Assembly (NCBI GenBank): GCA_963691815.1
Contig: OY829661.1
Location: forward strand, 26,776,961 to 26,840,960
Direction of reading: 5' to 3'
DNA from: Echiichthys vipera
Taxonomy: Eukaryota > Chordata > Actinopteri > Perciformes > Trachinidae
Length of the DNA: 64,000 nucleotides
Each line of letters starts with the position of its first letter. The stretch's first letter is position 1. The notes beneath the pieces were generated by a model. The model did not search any database. It worked only from the letters and a program-made list of their open reading frames with translations, and was not told where the DNA came from. This document shows, one piece after another, positions 1-35,026 of this stretch. A program made the translations under genes and the position numbers.

Positions 1-577
1 AAAACAGAAATAAATGAATGAATAAATATACTGTCCAAATTTTATTCTACAGTGACGTGCAACTAATCCCTCAGTGCATTATTTCCCTTGAACACATGCT
101 CTCTAATGCACTTTTTATCTTTTTATATTTTCTGTAGATATTGGTGTAATCATAACTCTCTGTGGTCATTTTACATCTGTTTTTAATCATTTTGTGCATC
201 TTTTATCATCATTTTGTGTCTTTCTTTGCATCTCTTCATGGTCGTTTTGCATCCCTATAGTCATTTTTCCTCCTCTTTGTGGTCATTTTTGGTCATTTTA
301 TGTATAGTTGTGGTCATTTTGCATCTCTTTGTGATCATTTTGTGAATATTTTCCGGTGAGAATTACATTAGGAAGTGTGTATCCCTTCCTGGGCAGTAGT
401 TAAACCACAGCAACCAATATAACTCTGTCAGTGTTCATACATAAAACATGAACCTTCAATGCATAAACAAACCGTACAGGACATGGTATGCTCTGTTTTC
501 TGTGGTGATTCCTGAAGAAGCTGGAGAGAAACAAAATTAAAAAATTAATTTCTTCATGTGCACTTATTTTGTTTCAG
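1..577. other. sec31a intron 1 (left part), low complexity
   Basis: No gene seen. 160-345 holds degenerate copies of a T-rich motif of about 21 bp (GGTCATTTTGCATCTCTTTG), the same family as the minisatellites at 28600 and 51440. A splice acceptor closes it at 576-577. Confidence 0.6.
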
Positions 578-578
578 G

Positions 579-23981
<23,403 letters not shown>

Positions 23982-24014
23982 TCGGAGCAGAGAGAAAAAG
24001 TCTCCTCCGGGCAG

Positions 24015-24046
24015 AGAGAGAGAGAGAGAGAGAGGGAGCGAGCGAG
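24015..24046. repeat. (GA)n run in sec31a 3' UTR
   Basis: Short GA run with GAGC variants 35 bases after the sec31a stop. Confidence 0.85.
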
Positions 24047-24511
24047 CGCTCTGCGGTCCGGCTCGTTTCACAGGGAACTCCATTTTTAACTCGCAAAAAA
24101 GTGCAAATGACGAAGAATCCTGAGATGTACGAAAATCCTGTTAAACTCTTCTTTTGTGCCATTCATGTTTTCTGACGCGCGGCTCACTCACACAGAAGCC
24201 GCGCTGTCGGTCGACCTCAGTGGTGAAAGTAACGTCCGAGCCCGCTGCAGACAAATGCACACGACACAATAACAGGGCTAGACCAATTCAATTCAGCTAC
24301 CACCTTTTAATCTAACAACATGCTCACAAGACACACTCAACATTTGGTTTTTAATTCAGACTTAGCGTCATAGATTAGCACGAAGCATGACAACAGTGAA
24401 ATCTCCAAACTGGCAGCACAGCTTTAGCGTAAATGTGGCATTCAAAGCACGAAAAAGTGTAAAAACGACAGGAATTTAACGGCATTTCTAACCCTCATGT
24501 GTTGAGATCAA

Positions 24512-24517
24512 AATAAA
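24512..24517 (+). terminator. candidate poly(A) signal of sec31a
   Basis: AATAAA about 530 bases after the sec31a stop codon at 23979-23981. It sits in an A/T-rich stretch, so chance occurrence is possible; no transcript evidence is available here. Confidence 0.35.
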
Positions 24518-25396
24518 TAATAATTAACATAATAATAATAATAAAGTTAGTGTTAAATCTCAGTGAATTTGGCATTAGAGACGGGGCAGGCGGCGTTTGT
24601 TTGAGGCCAACTTCCATCACAATAATAAATCATCTAGACTTCTGCACCTCCTGCTTTTGCTTTCAGGCTTTCGAGAATATACCCGTGACGTCGGCCATTT
24701 TAGAGAGAGCGGACGCTCCTATTGGCTGCTCTCGACCAAGTTCCACCTCTTAAGTCTTCTGTTGTGTGTTCTCCCCGTTCGCCAAAGTGAAGGACGGCCC
24801 TGCGACTTTTACACGCCACCGCCAACAAGTTAGTCATTGTTGGCGGTTGCTCATTTCAGACCCAGTCCTGCGAAGCGACCGATAGAGAGGAAGACTTTTT
24901 GACTTATGGACGAGAGAGTCTGACTCTAAACACCATAAATTACATGCTGATGTCAGTGTTGAGAGATGAAGGGAGCAGACATGGCTGCGGCTAATTCAAG
25001 TTCACGTTTCTGTAGCTCATAAACGCAGTGTTTCATCTTTACGAAAGAACACAGGACGGTTCTTCTCATTTAAATGCTGCTTTGACACGAATGCCTCGTC
25101 CTCAGAGGGGAGAGCTGCAGCAGGAGGAGGAGGAGGAGGAGGGCTGGATGTTAAAACTCTTGCGTTCTGGTTTCCGGTGTTTACAGCAGCGTCCCGATGC
25201 AGCAGAGCAGCCGTCGTTTGCAGAGACATTAGCTTCGTTCGTCTTTCTAGTCTTTCGATTTTCGTGCACTACAAAACATATCGCTCTAAATTTCTTTACA
25301 ATGTACTAAAACATACTTTTAATTTTACCTTTAGATGTGTCTCTGCCTGCGTGCGACAGTCCAGACGCAGTTTAGAGAATTCATGTAAAAAACAGC

Positions 25397-25905
25397 ATCA
25401 TCTCATCTTCAGCCTCTTATCCGGGGTCGGGTCTCGGGGGCAGCAGCTTTAGCAGGGGTCCCCAAACTTCCCTTTCCCGGGCCACATTAACCAGCTCTAA
25501 CTGGGGGATCCTGAGGCGTTCCCAGGCCAGTGTGGAGATCTAATCTCTCCACCTGGTCCTGGGTCTTCCCCGAGGCCTCCTCCCAGCTGGACGTGCCTGG
25601 AACACCTCCCTAGGGAGGCGCCCAGGGTTCATCCTTACCAGATGATCCTGAACCACCTCAACTGGCTCCTTTCAACGCAAAGGAGCAGCGGCTCTACTCC
25701 GAGTTCCTCACGGATGCTGAACTTCTCCCCCTCTCTCTAAGGGAGACTCCAGACCCCCTCCTGAGGAAACACATTTCGGCCGCTTGTACCCGCGACCTCG
25801 TTCTTTCAGCCCTGATCCAGCTTTCATGAACACAGGTGAGGGTAGGAACCAAGATTGACCGGTAGATCGAGAGCTTTGCCTTCCGGCAATATATTATATT
25901 GCCGG
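25397..25905 (-). mobile_element. RTE-like LINE 3' fragment
   Basis: Same tail as 2448-2850, longer. Ends at a 27-bp perfect palindrome (25881-25907), beyond which a second short RTE-like piece runs to about 25955. Confidence 0.7.
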
Positions 25906-27078
25906 AAATCTCTCCACCTGGTCCTGGGTCTTCCCCGAGACCTCCTCCCAGCTAAAACCAGAAGTCCCACCTACACCTAAGCATGTTAAATGAACGCATT
26001 ATGACTTTTGTTAGTAATCCGAACCCCTCTTTCTGCTTTTGCTGGCTTACTTTCACCACTGGTGTCACTACATGCACCGCATAGGACCAAGATTATTGTC
26101 AGTGAGGGATGCGTCGACGCCATGCAACGCAATCCCATCTGTTTAAATGTTTTTATGTCACTTTTTAATCCTTTGTTTTTCAGTGTAATCACGAGGCTCA
26201 GCAGAGTGCAATGGGACTCTTAAAAGAAAAGAGGCCGCTTTTATGGAAATTTAGAGTATGCATGCTTAAACAAACGCTAACATCACGTCTCTTAACGTCG
26301 TCCGAGGTCATTATCGGCGCGTTAACCGCACCTCAGAAGGAAAACAGACGGGGGCTTGTACTTGATTTTCATTCCAACTACGATGAGGGCTGAAGTCCCA
26401 GTGGTCAACCTCAGTTTGTGTTGTTAATAAAGGAAAACAAGTCTTTGTTTAAGATTGACTACATGCAATATTTTCAATAAATAGTATTTATTTACAATAT
26501 GATCACGAGTCATTCTGTTTTTAGTCGCTTCACCAAACCAGCAGCTTCACTTTATCTCTGCAGGTGCATCGGCTCCATGTGAAGAAGGCGGGAAACTATT
26601 TAATTATTGTTTATTTTACTTTAAAGTTTTCACATTTAAGAGTCGACAGCCACAGCTCTGTGTTGTTCATGTTTGTCGGTTAGTTTAACATTTTATAATT
26701 AACTGCAGTAAAAGTTTAAACTGATAGATATCAAAACGAAACTTCCTTTAACATAAAGAAGAGTATTTTTTGTGTTACAAGTTTTCAGAAATGTGTAAAA
26801 ATGAGGCATTTTGTTATGAAATATGAGCTCGTTTTCATACATTTCCAGAACAGAAATGTGAACATTATAATAAAGACGGGTTCAAAATTATAGCTTTATT
26901 TTGTTGACACATCAGAGTCAAAGGTTTTTAAAGATATCTCTTTTATCTCTTTATAAATCTGCAGTAAAAACTTAAATTTTCTGCATGTTTTTATGAATAA
27001 ATGTTGAATAAAAGAGGCTGTGAATGGAAAAACCTTCAGAACACAGAGAGGAATGGAAGTTTGGTCTGTAAGTGGCAG

Positions 27079-27446
27079 AAGCTCCAGCAGGGGACCCCAA
27101 ACTTCCCTTTCCCGGGCCACATTAACCAGCTCTAACTGGGGGATCCTGAGGCGTTCCCAGGCCAGTGTGGAGATCTAATCTCTCCACCTGGTCCTGGGTC
27201 TTCCCCGAGGCCTCCTCCCAGCTGGACGTGCCTGGAACACCTCCCTAGGGAGGCGCCCAGGGTTCATCCTTACCAGATGATCCTGAACCACCTCAACTGG
27301 CTCCTTTCAACACAAAGGAGCAGCGGCTCTACTCCGAGTTCCTCACGGATGCTGAACTTCTCCCCCTCTCTCTAAGGGAGACTCCAGACCCCCTCCTGAG
27401 GAAACACATTTCACACGCTTGTACCCACGACCTCGTTCTTTGGGTC
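27079..27446 (-). mobile_element. RTE-like LINE 3' fragment
   Basis: Same tail (CCCAAACTTCCCTTTCCCGG, GATCCTGAACCACCTCAACT) as the other copies, followed by a TCTG/TTTG simple repeat. Confidence 0.7.
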
Positions 27447-27545
27447 CTGGGTCTCTCTGTCTGTCTTTGTCTCTCTGTCTGTCTTTGTCTCTCTCTGTCT
27501 GTCTTTGTCTCTCTCTGTCTGACTTTGTCTCTCTTTCTCTCTCCT
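27441..27545. repeat. TCTCTCTGTCTGTCTTTG simple repeat
   Basis: About five copies of an 18-20 bp pyrimidine-rich unit. Confidence 0.8.
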
Positions 27546-28147
27546 TTTCTTCCTCCCCAACCGGTCAGGACAGTTTTTCCTTTCCGTTGCCGCTGTGTGC
27601 ACAAGATCGCTGCTCACGGGGGAATTGCTCGTTCCATTAAAACCATAAATAAGTCACAGAGTGTGGTCTTTTACCTGCTCCATGTGTAGAGTGTCCTGAG
27701 ATAACTTTGTTATGAATTGGCACTGTAAACAAAATAGAACTGAAGATTTACATTTACGCGCTTTTATTCTGAAGGGCAAATGCCGCCCAAACCGGATCTC
27801 ACCTGCTCTAACGCCGCGCTGACGTCATTACACCTTCATTACAGTACGCGGAAGAGCTGTCACCGACATTTACCACCGGCTGTAAACACACATCATGTAG
27901 ATGAGACGTGTATTTACACGTTTAACGGACACACACACACACACACAGGTGAGAGCGCGTCCTCAGGGCGCACAGGCACCGCAGCTTTACCCACAGGTGT
28001 TCTCTGTTTACACACCGACCAGAATAACCTGTTGGTGTCCTGCATGAGTGTACTACATGTCTTCCCTCCACCTGTCTGCACACGTTTAAAGGTATTAAAC
28101 AAATGAATATGTTGCAGACAAACTCACTCGGGTGGAGTCAGGAGAAG

Positions 28148-31100
28148 ATGTGGAGCTTCAGCCCGTGGGCTCTTCTGCCTCCTGTCTACTCTGTGTTCAC
28201 TGCTGCTGGACTCTGGGTGGTGTAAGTGAATTCATCTTAATTATGACATATAATAATAATAATAATAACAATACTTTAAGGAACAACACATCTAAAGCTT
28301 TCCCTCAAGTCAAACCGCTTCTGCCCAGAGACTCACATGGATTAACTGTGAGCCCTGTTTGTCATGTTTTGTGTGTTTTTTTAAGGAAGTCTCTTTAACT
28401 GCACGTCCTGCTCTTGTTTTTGTTTATTATTATTTTATTATTTTAAGATGCCTTCTGTGACACACTTATGGCCTTTTGGCTAATTCGTGCATTTATATAA
28501 CCTGTGTATTTGTTAATTTGCGCTGTACCTGTTTCAAATGAACTAAAAAGATGCAGATTACTGCAAAGAGAAATAAAAATGACTATAAACGTACACACTC
28601 AAAAACAACAAAGACTCAAAAACAACAAAGACTCAAACAACTACAGACACAAACAACTACAGACACAAACAACTACAGACTCAAACAACTACAGACACAA
28701 ACAACAAAGACATAAAAACGACTTCAGAGAAACACAAAGCAAAGACACAAAAATGATTTTAAGAAACACAAAACGACCACAAAGAAACAATACTTCAAAG
28801 AGACACAAAACGACTTCAAAGAAACACAAAACAACCACAAAGAAACAAAACTTCAAAGAGACACAAAATGACTTCAAAGAAACACAAAACAACCACAAAG
28901 AAACAAAACTTCAAAGAGACACAAAACTACTTCAAAGAAACAAACGACCACAAAGACACAAAACTTCAAAGACACAAAACTACTTCAAAGCAACAAACAA
29001 CCACAAAGACACACAAAGCAAAGAGAAAAAATGACTTCAAAGAAAAACAAAACGACAACAAAGAAACAAAACAACTTCAAATTAACACAAAATGACAGAG
29101 ATAAGACAACAACAAAGAAACGACTTAAAAGACACAAAACCTCAAAGAAACAAGAAACGACAACAAAGAAACACAAAACGACTTCAAAGAAACACAAAAC
29201 GACTTCAAAGAAACACAAAACGACTTCAAAGAAACACAAAACGACTTCAAAGAAACACAAAACGACTTCAAAGAAACACAGAAACTTCAAAGAATCAAAA
29301 CTTCAAAGAAACACAAAACGACAGAGATAAAACAACAACAAAGAAACGACTTAAAAAGAAACAAAACGGCAACAAAGAAACAAAACTTCAAAGAAACACG
29401 ACAACACAGAAACACAAAGCGACTTCAAAGAAACAAATGAAAAGAAACACAAAATGACAGAGGTAAAACAACAACAACAAAGAAACGACTTAAAAGACAC
29501 AAAACTTCAAAGAAACAAAACGACAACAAAGAAACAAAACTTCAAAGAAACAAAACGACAACAAAGAAACAAAACTTCAAAGAAACAAAACGACAACAAA
29601 GAAACAAAACTTCAAAGAAACAAAACGACAACAAAGAAACAAAACTTCAAAGAAACAAAACGACAACAAAGAAACAAAACTTCAAAGAAACAAAACAACA
29701 AAGTGACACAAAACGACTGTAACGTCACGGTGAGGATGACCCTTGACGCTTGTGTGAGATGTCTCCTCCCACCCCGGCTCGTCTCTGATGTTTAGTTTCC
29801 TCCTGTGTTTGAAAAGATACTTTGTTGCTGTCGGCGATGAGACGATCGCACCGCTGGGTTCAAAGTACAGGTAAGAACCAAACAACGGTAAATAAAGACT
29901 CTTTAATCTCTTTATTTGTGGATTTATCTGATTTTTTTATTTTATTTTAGGAGAAGAAATGGATCGTTTTACCCCCCCTACATCAGGTACATGCGGCCGT
30001 CATTTGGTTTTCACAATAAAAGCACAGTTAATCTTTATTTTAGAGCGACAAAACATAAATGTCTCCCCTCATTTACAGCATCGCAGGCAACTCTCCCCCA
30101 GCCAGCTGCATCTTCAGCGAGGTCATGAACCTGTCTGCGTTTGTGGGTAAGAACAGTGTCAATAAAGTTACAATACGAACGCAAACACTGATATTTAAAC
30201 ACATTAAGTGGTGAAAGTCTATATTTTTCTCGTCGGGTCTCGGGGGCAGCAGCTTTAGCAGGGGACCCCAAACTTCCCTTTCCCGGGCCACATTAACCAG
30301 CTCTAACTGGGGGATCCTGAGGCGTTCCCAGGCCAGTGTGGAGATCTAATCTCTCCACCTGGTCCTGGGTCTTCCCCGAGGCCTCCTCCCAGCTGGACGT
30401 GCCTGGAACACCTCCCTAGGGAGGCGCCCAGGGTTCATCCTTACCAGATGATCCTGAACTACCTCAACTGGCTCCTTTCAACGCAAAGGAGCAGCGGCTC
30501 TACTCCGAGTTCCTCACGGATGCTGAACTTCTCCCCCTCTCTCTAAGGGAGACTCCAGACCCCCTCCTGAGGAAACACAATTCAGACGCTTGTACCTGAG
30601 ACCTGGTTCTTTGGGTCCTGACCCAGCTTTCATGACCACAGGTGAGGGTAGGAACGAAGATTGACCGGTAGATGGAGAGCTTTGCTTTCCGGGAATATAT
30701 TATATCCTTCTGGGGCCCTTCTGTCCCCGTGTCTGCGTGAGTTTTCTCTGGGTTCTCCGGTTTCCTCCCACAGTCCAAAGACGTGCAGGTGTTCGGTTCA
30801 TTGATGACTCTAAATCACCCGTAGGTGTGAATGGTTGTCTGTCTCTGTTCGTCTCTATGTGTCCTGTGATAGACTGGCGTCCTGTCCAGGGTGGACCCCG
30901 CCTCACGCCCGATGTCAGCTGGGATCGGCTTCCTGTCGGGGCTGTTGGGGGCTTTGCGTGATACGAACAAAACTCTGGTTAGTTTGATCAGTTAAATGTT
31001 TTTATCGCCGTTCTTGTTGTTCGTGTTGCAGGGTTCATGATCTCCGTCCTCAGATACGTTCAGCTGAAACACAGACTGGACCAACAGTGGCTGAACGTCC

Positions 31101-32904
31101 TCAGTCTCGGGGCTTTCTCCATCGGCTGCTTTGGGATGACACTCGTTGGAAACTTCCAGGTAGCGTTCACCACTAACAAGTACATGTATTCAGCGTTTCT
31201 GTTCAGATGCATTGTCTGAATTAGTTTTGGTTCTAGTTATTCACAGAGGAGACGATCCACAACTTTGGCACCTCCATGACGTTTGGACTGGGGACGCTGT
31301 TCTGCTGGGTGCAGTCCTACATCACCCTGAGAGTCAACCTGAAGAACGAAGGGCGGGCGGCTGCTGTTGTTCGTTTCCTGTTGTCTGGATCCATCACTCT
31401 CTGCATGATCCTCTGTATCCTTTGACTCACAGCGCTTTGGTAATGAACATATCTAAAGGTCGAATATGGAGAATGAGCAGAACTCCACCATCCAGTGTCT
31501 CTAGATCGAAGTCGCAACAACAAAAAATAACTCTAGCAGTCGTGTTGCCAGGTTGGTTTCCGAGTTTGTCAAGTGAGGAGACAGGAGACCAGAGTCTGTT
31601 TGAGCCTGTTTGAGCCCCCCGTCCGGCAAATCGCATCATAAAAACAAGGATTAGAGGAGTTTGACTGACAGTTAGCGTTAGCTGTTAGCGTCAGCCGTTC
31701 CAGCTAAGTAAACATGAAAGTTAGCTTAGCGATCAAGGAGCAGCGTAGCCATGTGGGCGTGCGTTTGAATGCCGTTCCTCTCCTTTCTCTCAGTCCATGG
31801 AGTGAATGCTCGGCCTATAGTGACTCTGGTTGTTGCCCGTCTCCGCTCACTCAGCTGCTGGGACAAATAAGCATTTCACCCAGTGCCAGCCTACAGTAGC
31901 TGCACCCAACAACAGACAACCCTGGCAAATAATTCACATATTGCATATCAATTTTTTGCACACATAGATAGATTGATTGATAAAAAACCATATTGATTGT
32001 GAAGGAAATTCAATTTTCGATATTAGGCTGTAGGCGTTACTTGCTGTCGACTCAGAGTGACCTAGATTAGTTAGAAAAGTTATTCATCAGTATTCCTGTC
32101 ACGGGCGGTGACGGGGAATACACGGAGGATTGGACCCAAATGCAGACGCGGAACTCAAGATTCAATTTTAACAGATTTAATAAACGTACTTAACGGAAGG
32201 GTGCACACAAAGAACAAAGGGAAGACACGGAGAGGAGTGGGAAAAACTGGTCACGGGGAATGAGCTCAGGAGGGATGTACGCTGGGAGACAAACTGGAGT
32301 ATGTGGAGCAATGAGCCGGCCCTGAATGAGACTCAGGACCGGCTTAATATATAGAGAGGCAGGTGATTAGAGCCAACGAGAACCACCTGCCGGGAAAACG
32401 AGCTCACAACAGGGAAACACAGACAGAGGGAGACAAAAACACAGAGACTAAAAAGGAGAGGAGGGCTGCCCTGATGTGATCACGACAATTCCCCTGATAA
32501 CAAGTCAGGTAAAGCGACATTGTAGATGTTTGGGGAGAAGTCAAAGACAAAACCACGAATGTAAAGCTTCACACTGGGAACAAATACTGCGTGAGATGTT
32601 TGGATAGAGTTGTTAAACGCAGCACCACAGGTTGCCATGTTCTGTTATGGCAGTGTGATAATCCCTCATTTGCATCCTTGACTCTCCTGCTGCAGACTTC
32701 TCTCTGATGTCTCAGGGCTTCCACACGCAGGCGGCTCAGGGCCAGTGGGCGCTGGTCATGTTCTTCCTCGCTTTCCTCGGCACCTTTGCCATCGAGTTTC
32801 GCCACAGCCGCTTTGGCATCGTGTGCACGGACAACTCTGGACGTCCAGCGAGCCAATCAGAGGCGCTCTCTGAAGCGTCCAGGTACCAGCCGGACCAACT
32901 GTAG
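28148..32904 (+). CDS. tmem150c: tmem150c (tentonin-3), six-pass membrane protein of the DRAM/TMEM150 family
   Basis: TMEM150C is a plasma-membrane protein reported to modulate mechanosensitive currents; its status as a channel is debated. Exons: 28148-28221, 29817-29870, 29951-29986, 30079-30146, 31032-31159, 31237-31414, 32696-32904. All boundaries are GT-AG and phases join, giving 248 residues (human 249). The ATG at 28148 lies in an exon whose acceptor is at 28116-28117. Visible features: first membrane segment (FTAAGLWVVYFVAV), loop Cys in PPASCIFSEVMN, segments in SIGCFGMTLVGNFQ, SGSITLCMILY and ALVMFFLAFLGTFAIEFRH, and the C-terminal tail SEALSEASRYQPDQL, which matches TMEM150C rather than TMEM150A. 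Position between sec31a and enoph1 fits human 4q21. Intron 1 holds a long A/C-rich minisatellite and the last intron a solo LTR. Confidence 0.92.
28600..29715. repeat. A/C-rich minisatellite in tmem150c intron 1
   Basis: Higher-order array: 21-bp units (AAAGAAACACAAAACGACTTC) at 29169-29290 and 35-bp units at about 29505-29700, each built from ACAAAGAAAC-type blocks. Irregular before 29100. Long open frames across it are artefacts. Confidence 0.9.
30231..30706 (-). mobile_element. RTE-like LINE 3' fragment
   Basis: Minus frame reads RKAKLSIYRSIFVPTLTCGH and LRERGRSSASVRNSE, a LINE reverse-transcriptase C-terminus. Breaks at the same AATATATTATAT junction as 25397-25905. Confidence 0.75.
30707..30945 (+). 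mobile_element. tRNA-type SINE, 5'-truncated
   Basis: Same family as 9237-9593 but on the plus strand and lacking the tRNA-like head. It abuts an RTE-like fragment, making a chimeric reading frame. Confidence 0.65.
32097..32487 (-). mobile_element. solo LTR with 5-bp target duplication
   Basis: TGTCACG...CACGACA ends, 391 bp, flanked by ATTCC on both sides (32092-32096, 32488-32492). On the minus strand a TATA-like CTATATATTAAG precedes an ATTAAA poly(A)-type signal, giving the right order for an LTR. Ty3/gypsy type is likely from the 5-bp duplication. No internal coding region remains. Lies in the last tmem150c intron. Confidence 0.7.
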
Positions 32905-33276
32905 GGAAGTCACACCGTCGGTTACACTTTAAAGATGTAAAAGCAGCCGGATCAGAAACTTTAAGATGGATCTACTCCAGCTCAATAAGCTGTTGTTGTT
33001 TTTACTCTACTTTTAGAATCAGTGACATTTAATATAGTTTTATCTACAAGTGTTTAAAAGGAGACAATCTGCCGGGTTTAGCATGATTTTCTGTATATTA
33101 CAGGGTGTTTTAATGTGTGAATTTGTTTTTAAGAACTCTTCTTTTAAACAAAACGGACAGCTAAAATATTTTTATAACTTTTCAGGATGTTTTTTTTAGT
33201 TTGGGGGGGTGTATGACGTTATAACGTCAGATGTGATGATTTGACGAGTTTGCACATATGCTACACCATCAGTATC

Positions 33277-33282
33277 AATAAA
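33277..33282 (+). terminator. candidate poly(A) signal of tmem150c
   Basis: AATAAA in a non-repetitive 3' flank about 373 bases after the tmem150c stop at 32902-32904. Its position gives a usual 3' UTR length. Confidence 0.5.
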
Positions 33283-33769
33283 AACAGCAGCATTTTGCGG
33301 ATGTTGCACCATTTTGAGTTTTCAAACCCTATTTTTCTTCAGTAGCTTGTTTTTCCAATGAAAACCGTTATTTTAGGAAGACATTAGTGTGAATTATTCA
33401 CAGTCACTGGAATAGTCTTTTTAGGAAGATGAAGCCAGTAGCTTCTTAGCTGAGGTTAGCTTAGCTTAGCATAAAGACTGGACAGAGGTTACCTTAGGGG
33501 AAGCTACTGTCTTAGTTTGAATTTGACCTCCATTGTTGTTGTGTTTAATTCTTTTTGGACACAACTTTGCACTTTGTTGTGTCCTGAAAACCCACAGACT
33601 TTATAAAAATGGACGTAGCGTCTCCGTCAGGTCCGTTCTCTCAACTTGATCCAATCGTCCTCGCCTACAGGAGTCTCCATCTTGTCAGACTTTGACTCCG
33701 CCTCATTTCCTCTGACCGAAAAAGGGCATGTATGTGACGTTGGGGGGAGGGGTCTCACACCAACTAGTT

Positions 33770-33930
33770 GGACCAGTCCCAGCCTGGTCCTGGTCCCGTC
33801 CCAGCCTGGTCCTGGTCCAGTCCCAGCCTGGTCCTGGTCCAGTCCCAGCCTGGTCCTGGTCCAGTCCCAGCCTGGTCCTGGTCCAGTCCCAGCCTGGTCC
33901 TGGTCCAGTCCCAGCCTGGTCAGATGCGTA
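33770..33930. repeat. 22-bp minisatellite, seven copies
   Basis: Unit AGTCCCAGCCTGGTCCTGGTCC between tmem150c and enoph1. Confidence 0.95.
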
Positions 33931-34045
33931 CATGAACTGATGAAGCCTCTTGGATGAGAGGTGAAACGTCTTCCTAGACAAATAACCAAGTCCAGTTGCT
34001 TTTGACTGACATTGCTTTGAGGAGAACGACGAACTGGACACATGA
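33930..34045 (+). mobile_element. possible Penelope-like element 3' fragment
   Basis: Block GATGAAGCCTCTTGGATGAG, GTGAAACGTCTTCC and CCAGTTGCTTTTGACTGA; a partial second copy is at 42365-42440. Recalled as the 3' end of fish Penelope-like elements, not verified. Confidence 0.35.
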
Positions 34046-34112
34046 GAACACTCACAGGCTTTAATGTGAGTTTAGTAGTTTTAGACTGAGGAAGCAGACA
34101 AGCTTTAGTGTG

Positions 34113-34118
34113 AGACAA
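34113..34118 (-). terminator. candidate poly(A) signal of enoph1
   Basis: TTTATT on the plus strand (AATAAA on minus) about 910 bases after the enoph1 stop. If used, the 3' UTR would contain the 189-bp (CA)n run at 34428-34616. Other TTTATT matches nearby (about 34203) are equally possible. Confidence 0.3.
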
Positions 34119-34423
34119 GGCATTTATTGGAAGTTTTTAAGATGATCATTTCCTGAATAAAACCAATTATGTTTCACACACATAAATCATCAGTTTGGCA
34201 AATTTATTTACGGGAAACTTTCCAACACCAACATCACGAGGATGGCACATTTAAATAGACACCGTTCACCTGCTGAGGGGACTAATTAAGACAAACGTTT
34301 GAAATGAGAACTTCCTGTCAGCAGCAGCAGCACTGCCGAGTGCATCTAGACTGTAGCTCTACCTTCTAAAACATTACGACGTTAAACAGTTCAAATCACT
34401 GGATGACACTTCATACATCTGCA

Positions 34424-34617
<194 letters not shown>

Positions 34618-35026
34618 AGGGAGGGAACAGCACATGGTTGGACAAACACAACACGTACAGTTGGAAAGTTTGGATTTCATACGGGAGCAGCTCGACGACC
34701 AAATAACAGTTCATCTAAAAAAAGGTAAAGTAACGTCACAGGTCACGTGCGGTTTCCCTCGGGGGTCTTTTTAATCTACGGCTTTTCCGTTCTCCGTCGA
34801 TCAAATGGTCCAATGATCTGTTCCCAAACGTGTGAAAGGCGCTCTGAAAGACCTCGGTAGATTGACTTCTTCTCAATCGCCGAGACCTCGAGAGTCCCGG
34901 CGGGGTCGTCTCCTACGCTCCTTGAACTGTCGACAAACGAAAACATTAGCAAAAAAAAAAAAAGGAGGGAGGTGGGAGGGCAAAAAGAGGAGGGACAGGT
35001 CATTGTGAGGATGGAGTCACTCCGCG

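Larger units (their letters stand above)
23982..28147. other. sec31a to tmem150c intergenic region
   Basis: No gene seen. Holds the sec31a 3' UTR, two RTE-like fragments (25397-25955, 27079-27446) and a TCTG/TTTG simple repeat at 27441-27545. The tmem150c promoter and any leader exon lie in its right part; 28118-28147 is exonic 5' UTR. Confidence 0.5.

Noticed and set aside
24550..26400. Possible small gene between sec31a and tmem150c
   Set aside because: Frames are under 95 codons, match no family and overlap a LINE tail.
28103..28147. tmem150c start at the upstream in-frame ATGs 28103 or 28109
   Set aside because: They lie before a good acceptor (ends 28117), so they are probably intronic; MWSF at 28148 gives the family length.
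28504..29795. Several Lys/Thr/Gln-rich open frames of 75-176 residues
   Set aside because: A/C-rich minisatellite in tmem150c intron 1, no conserved domain.
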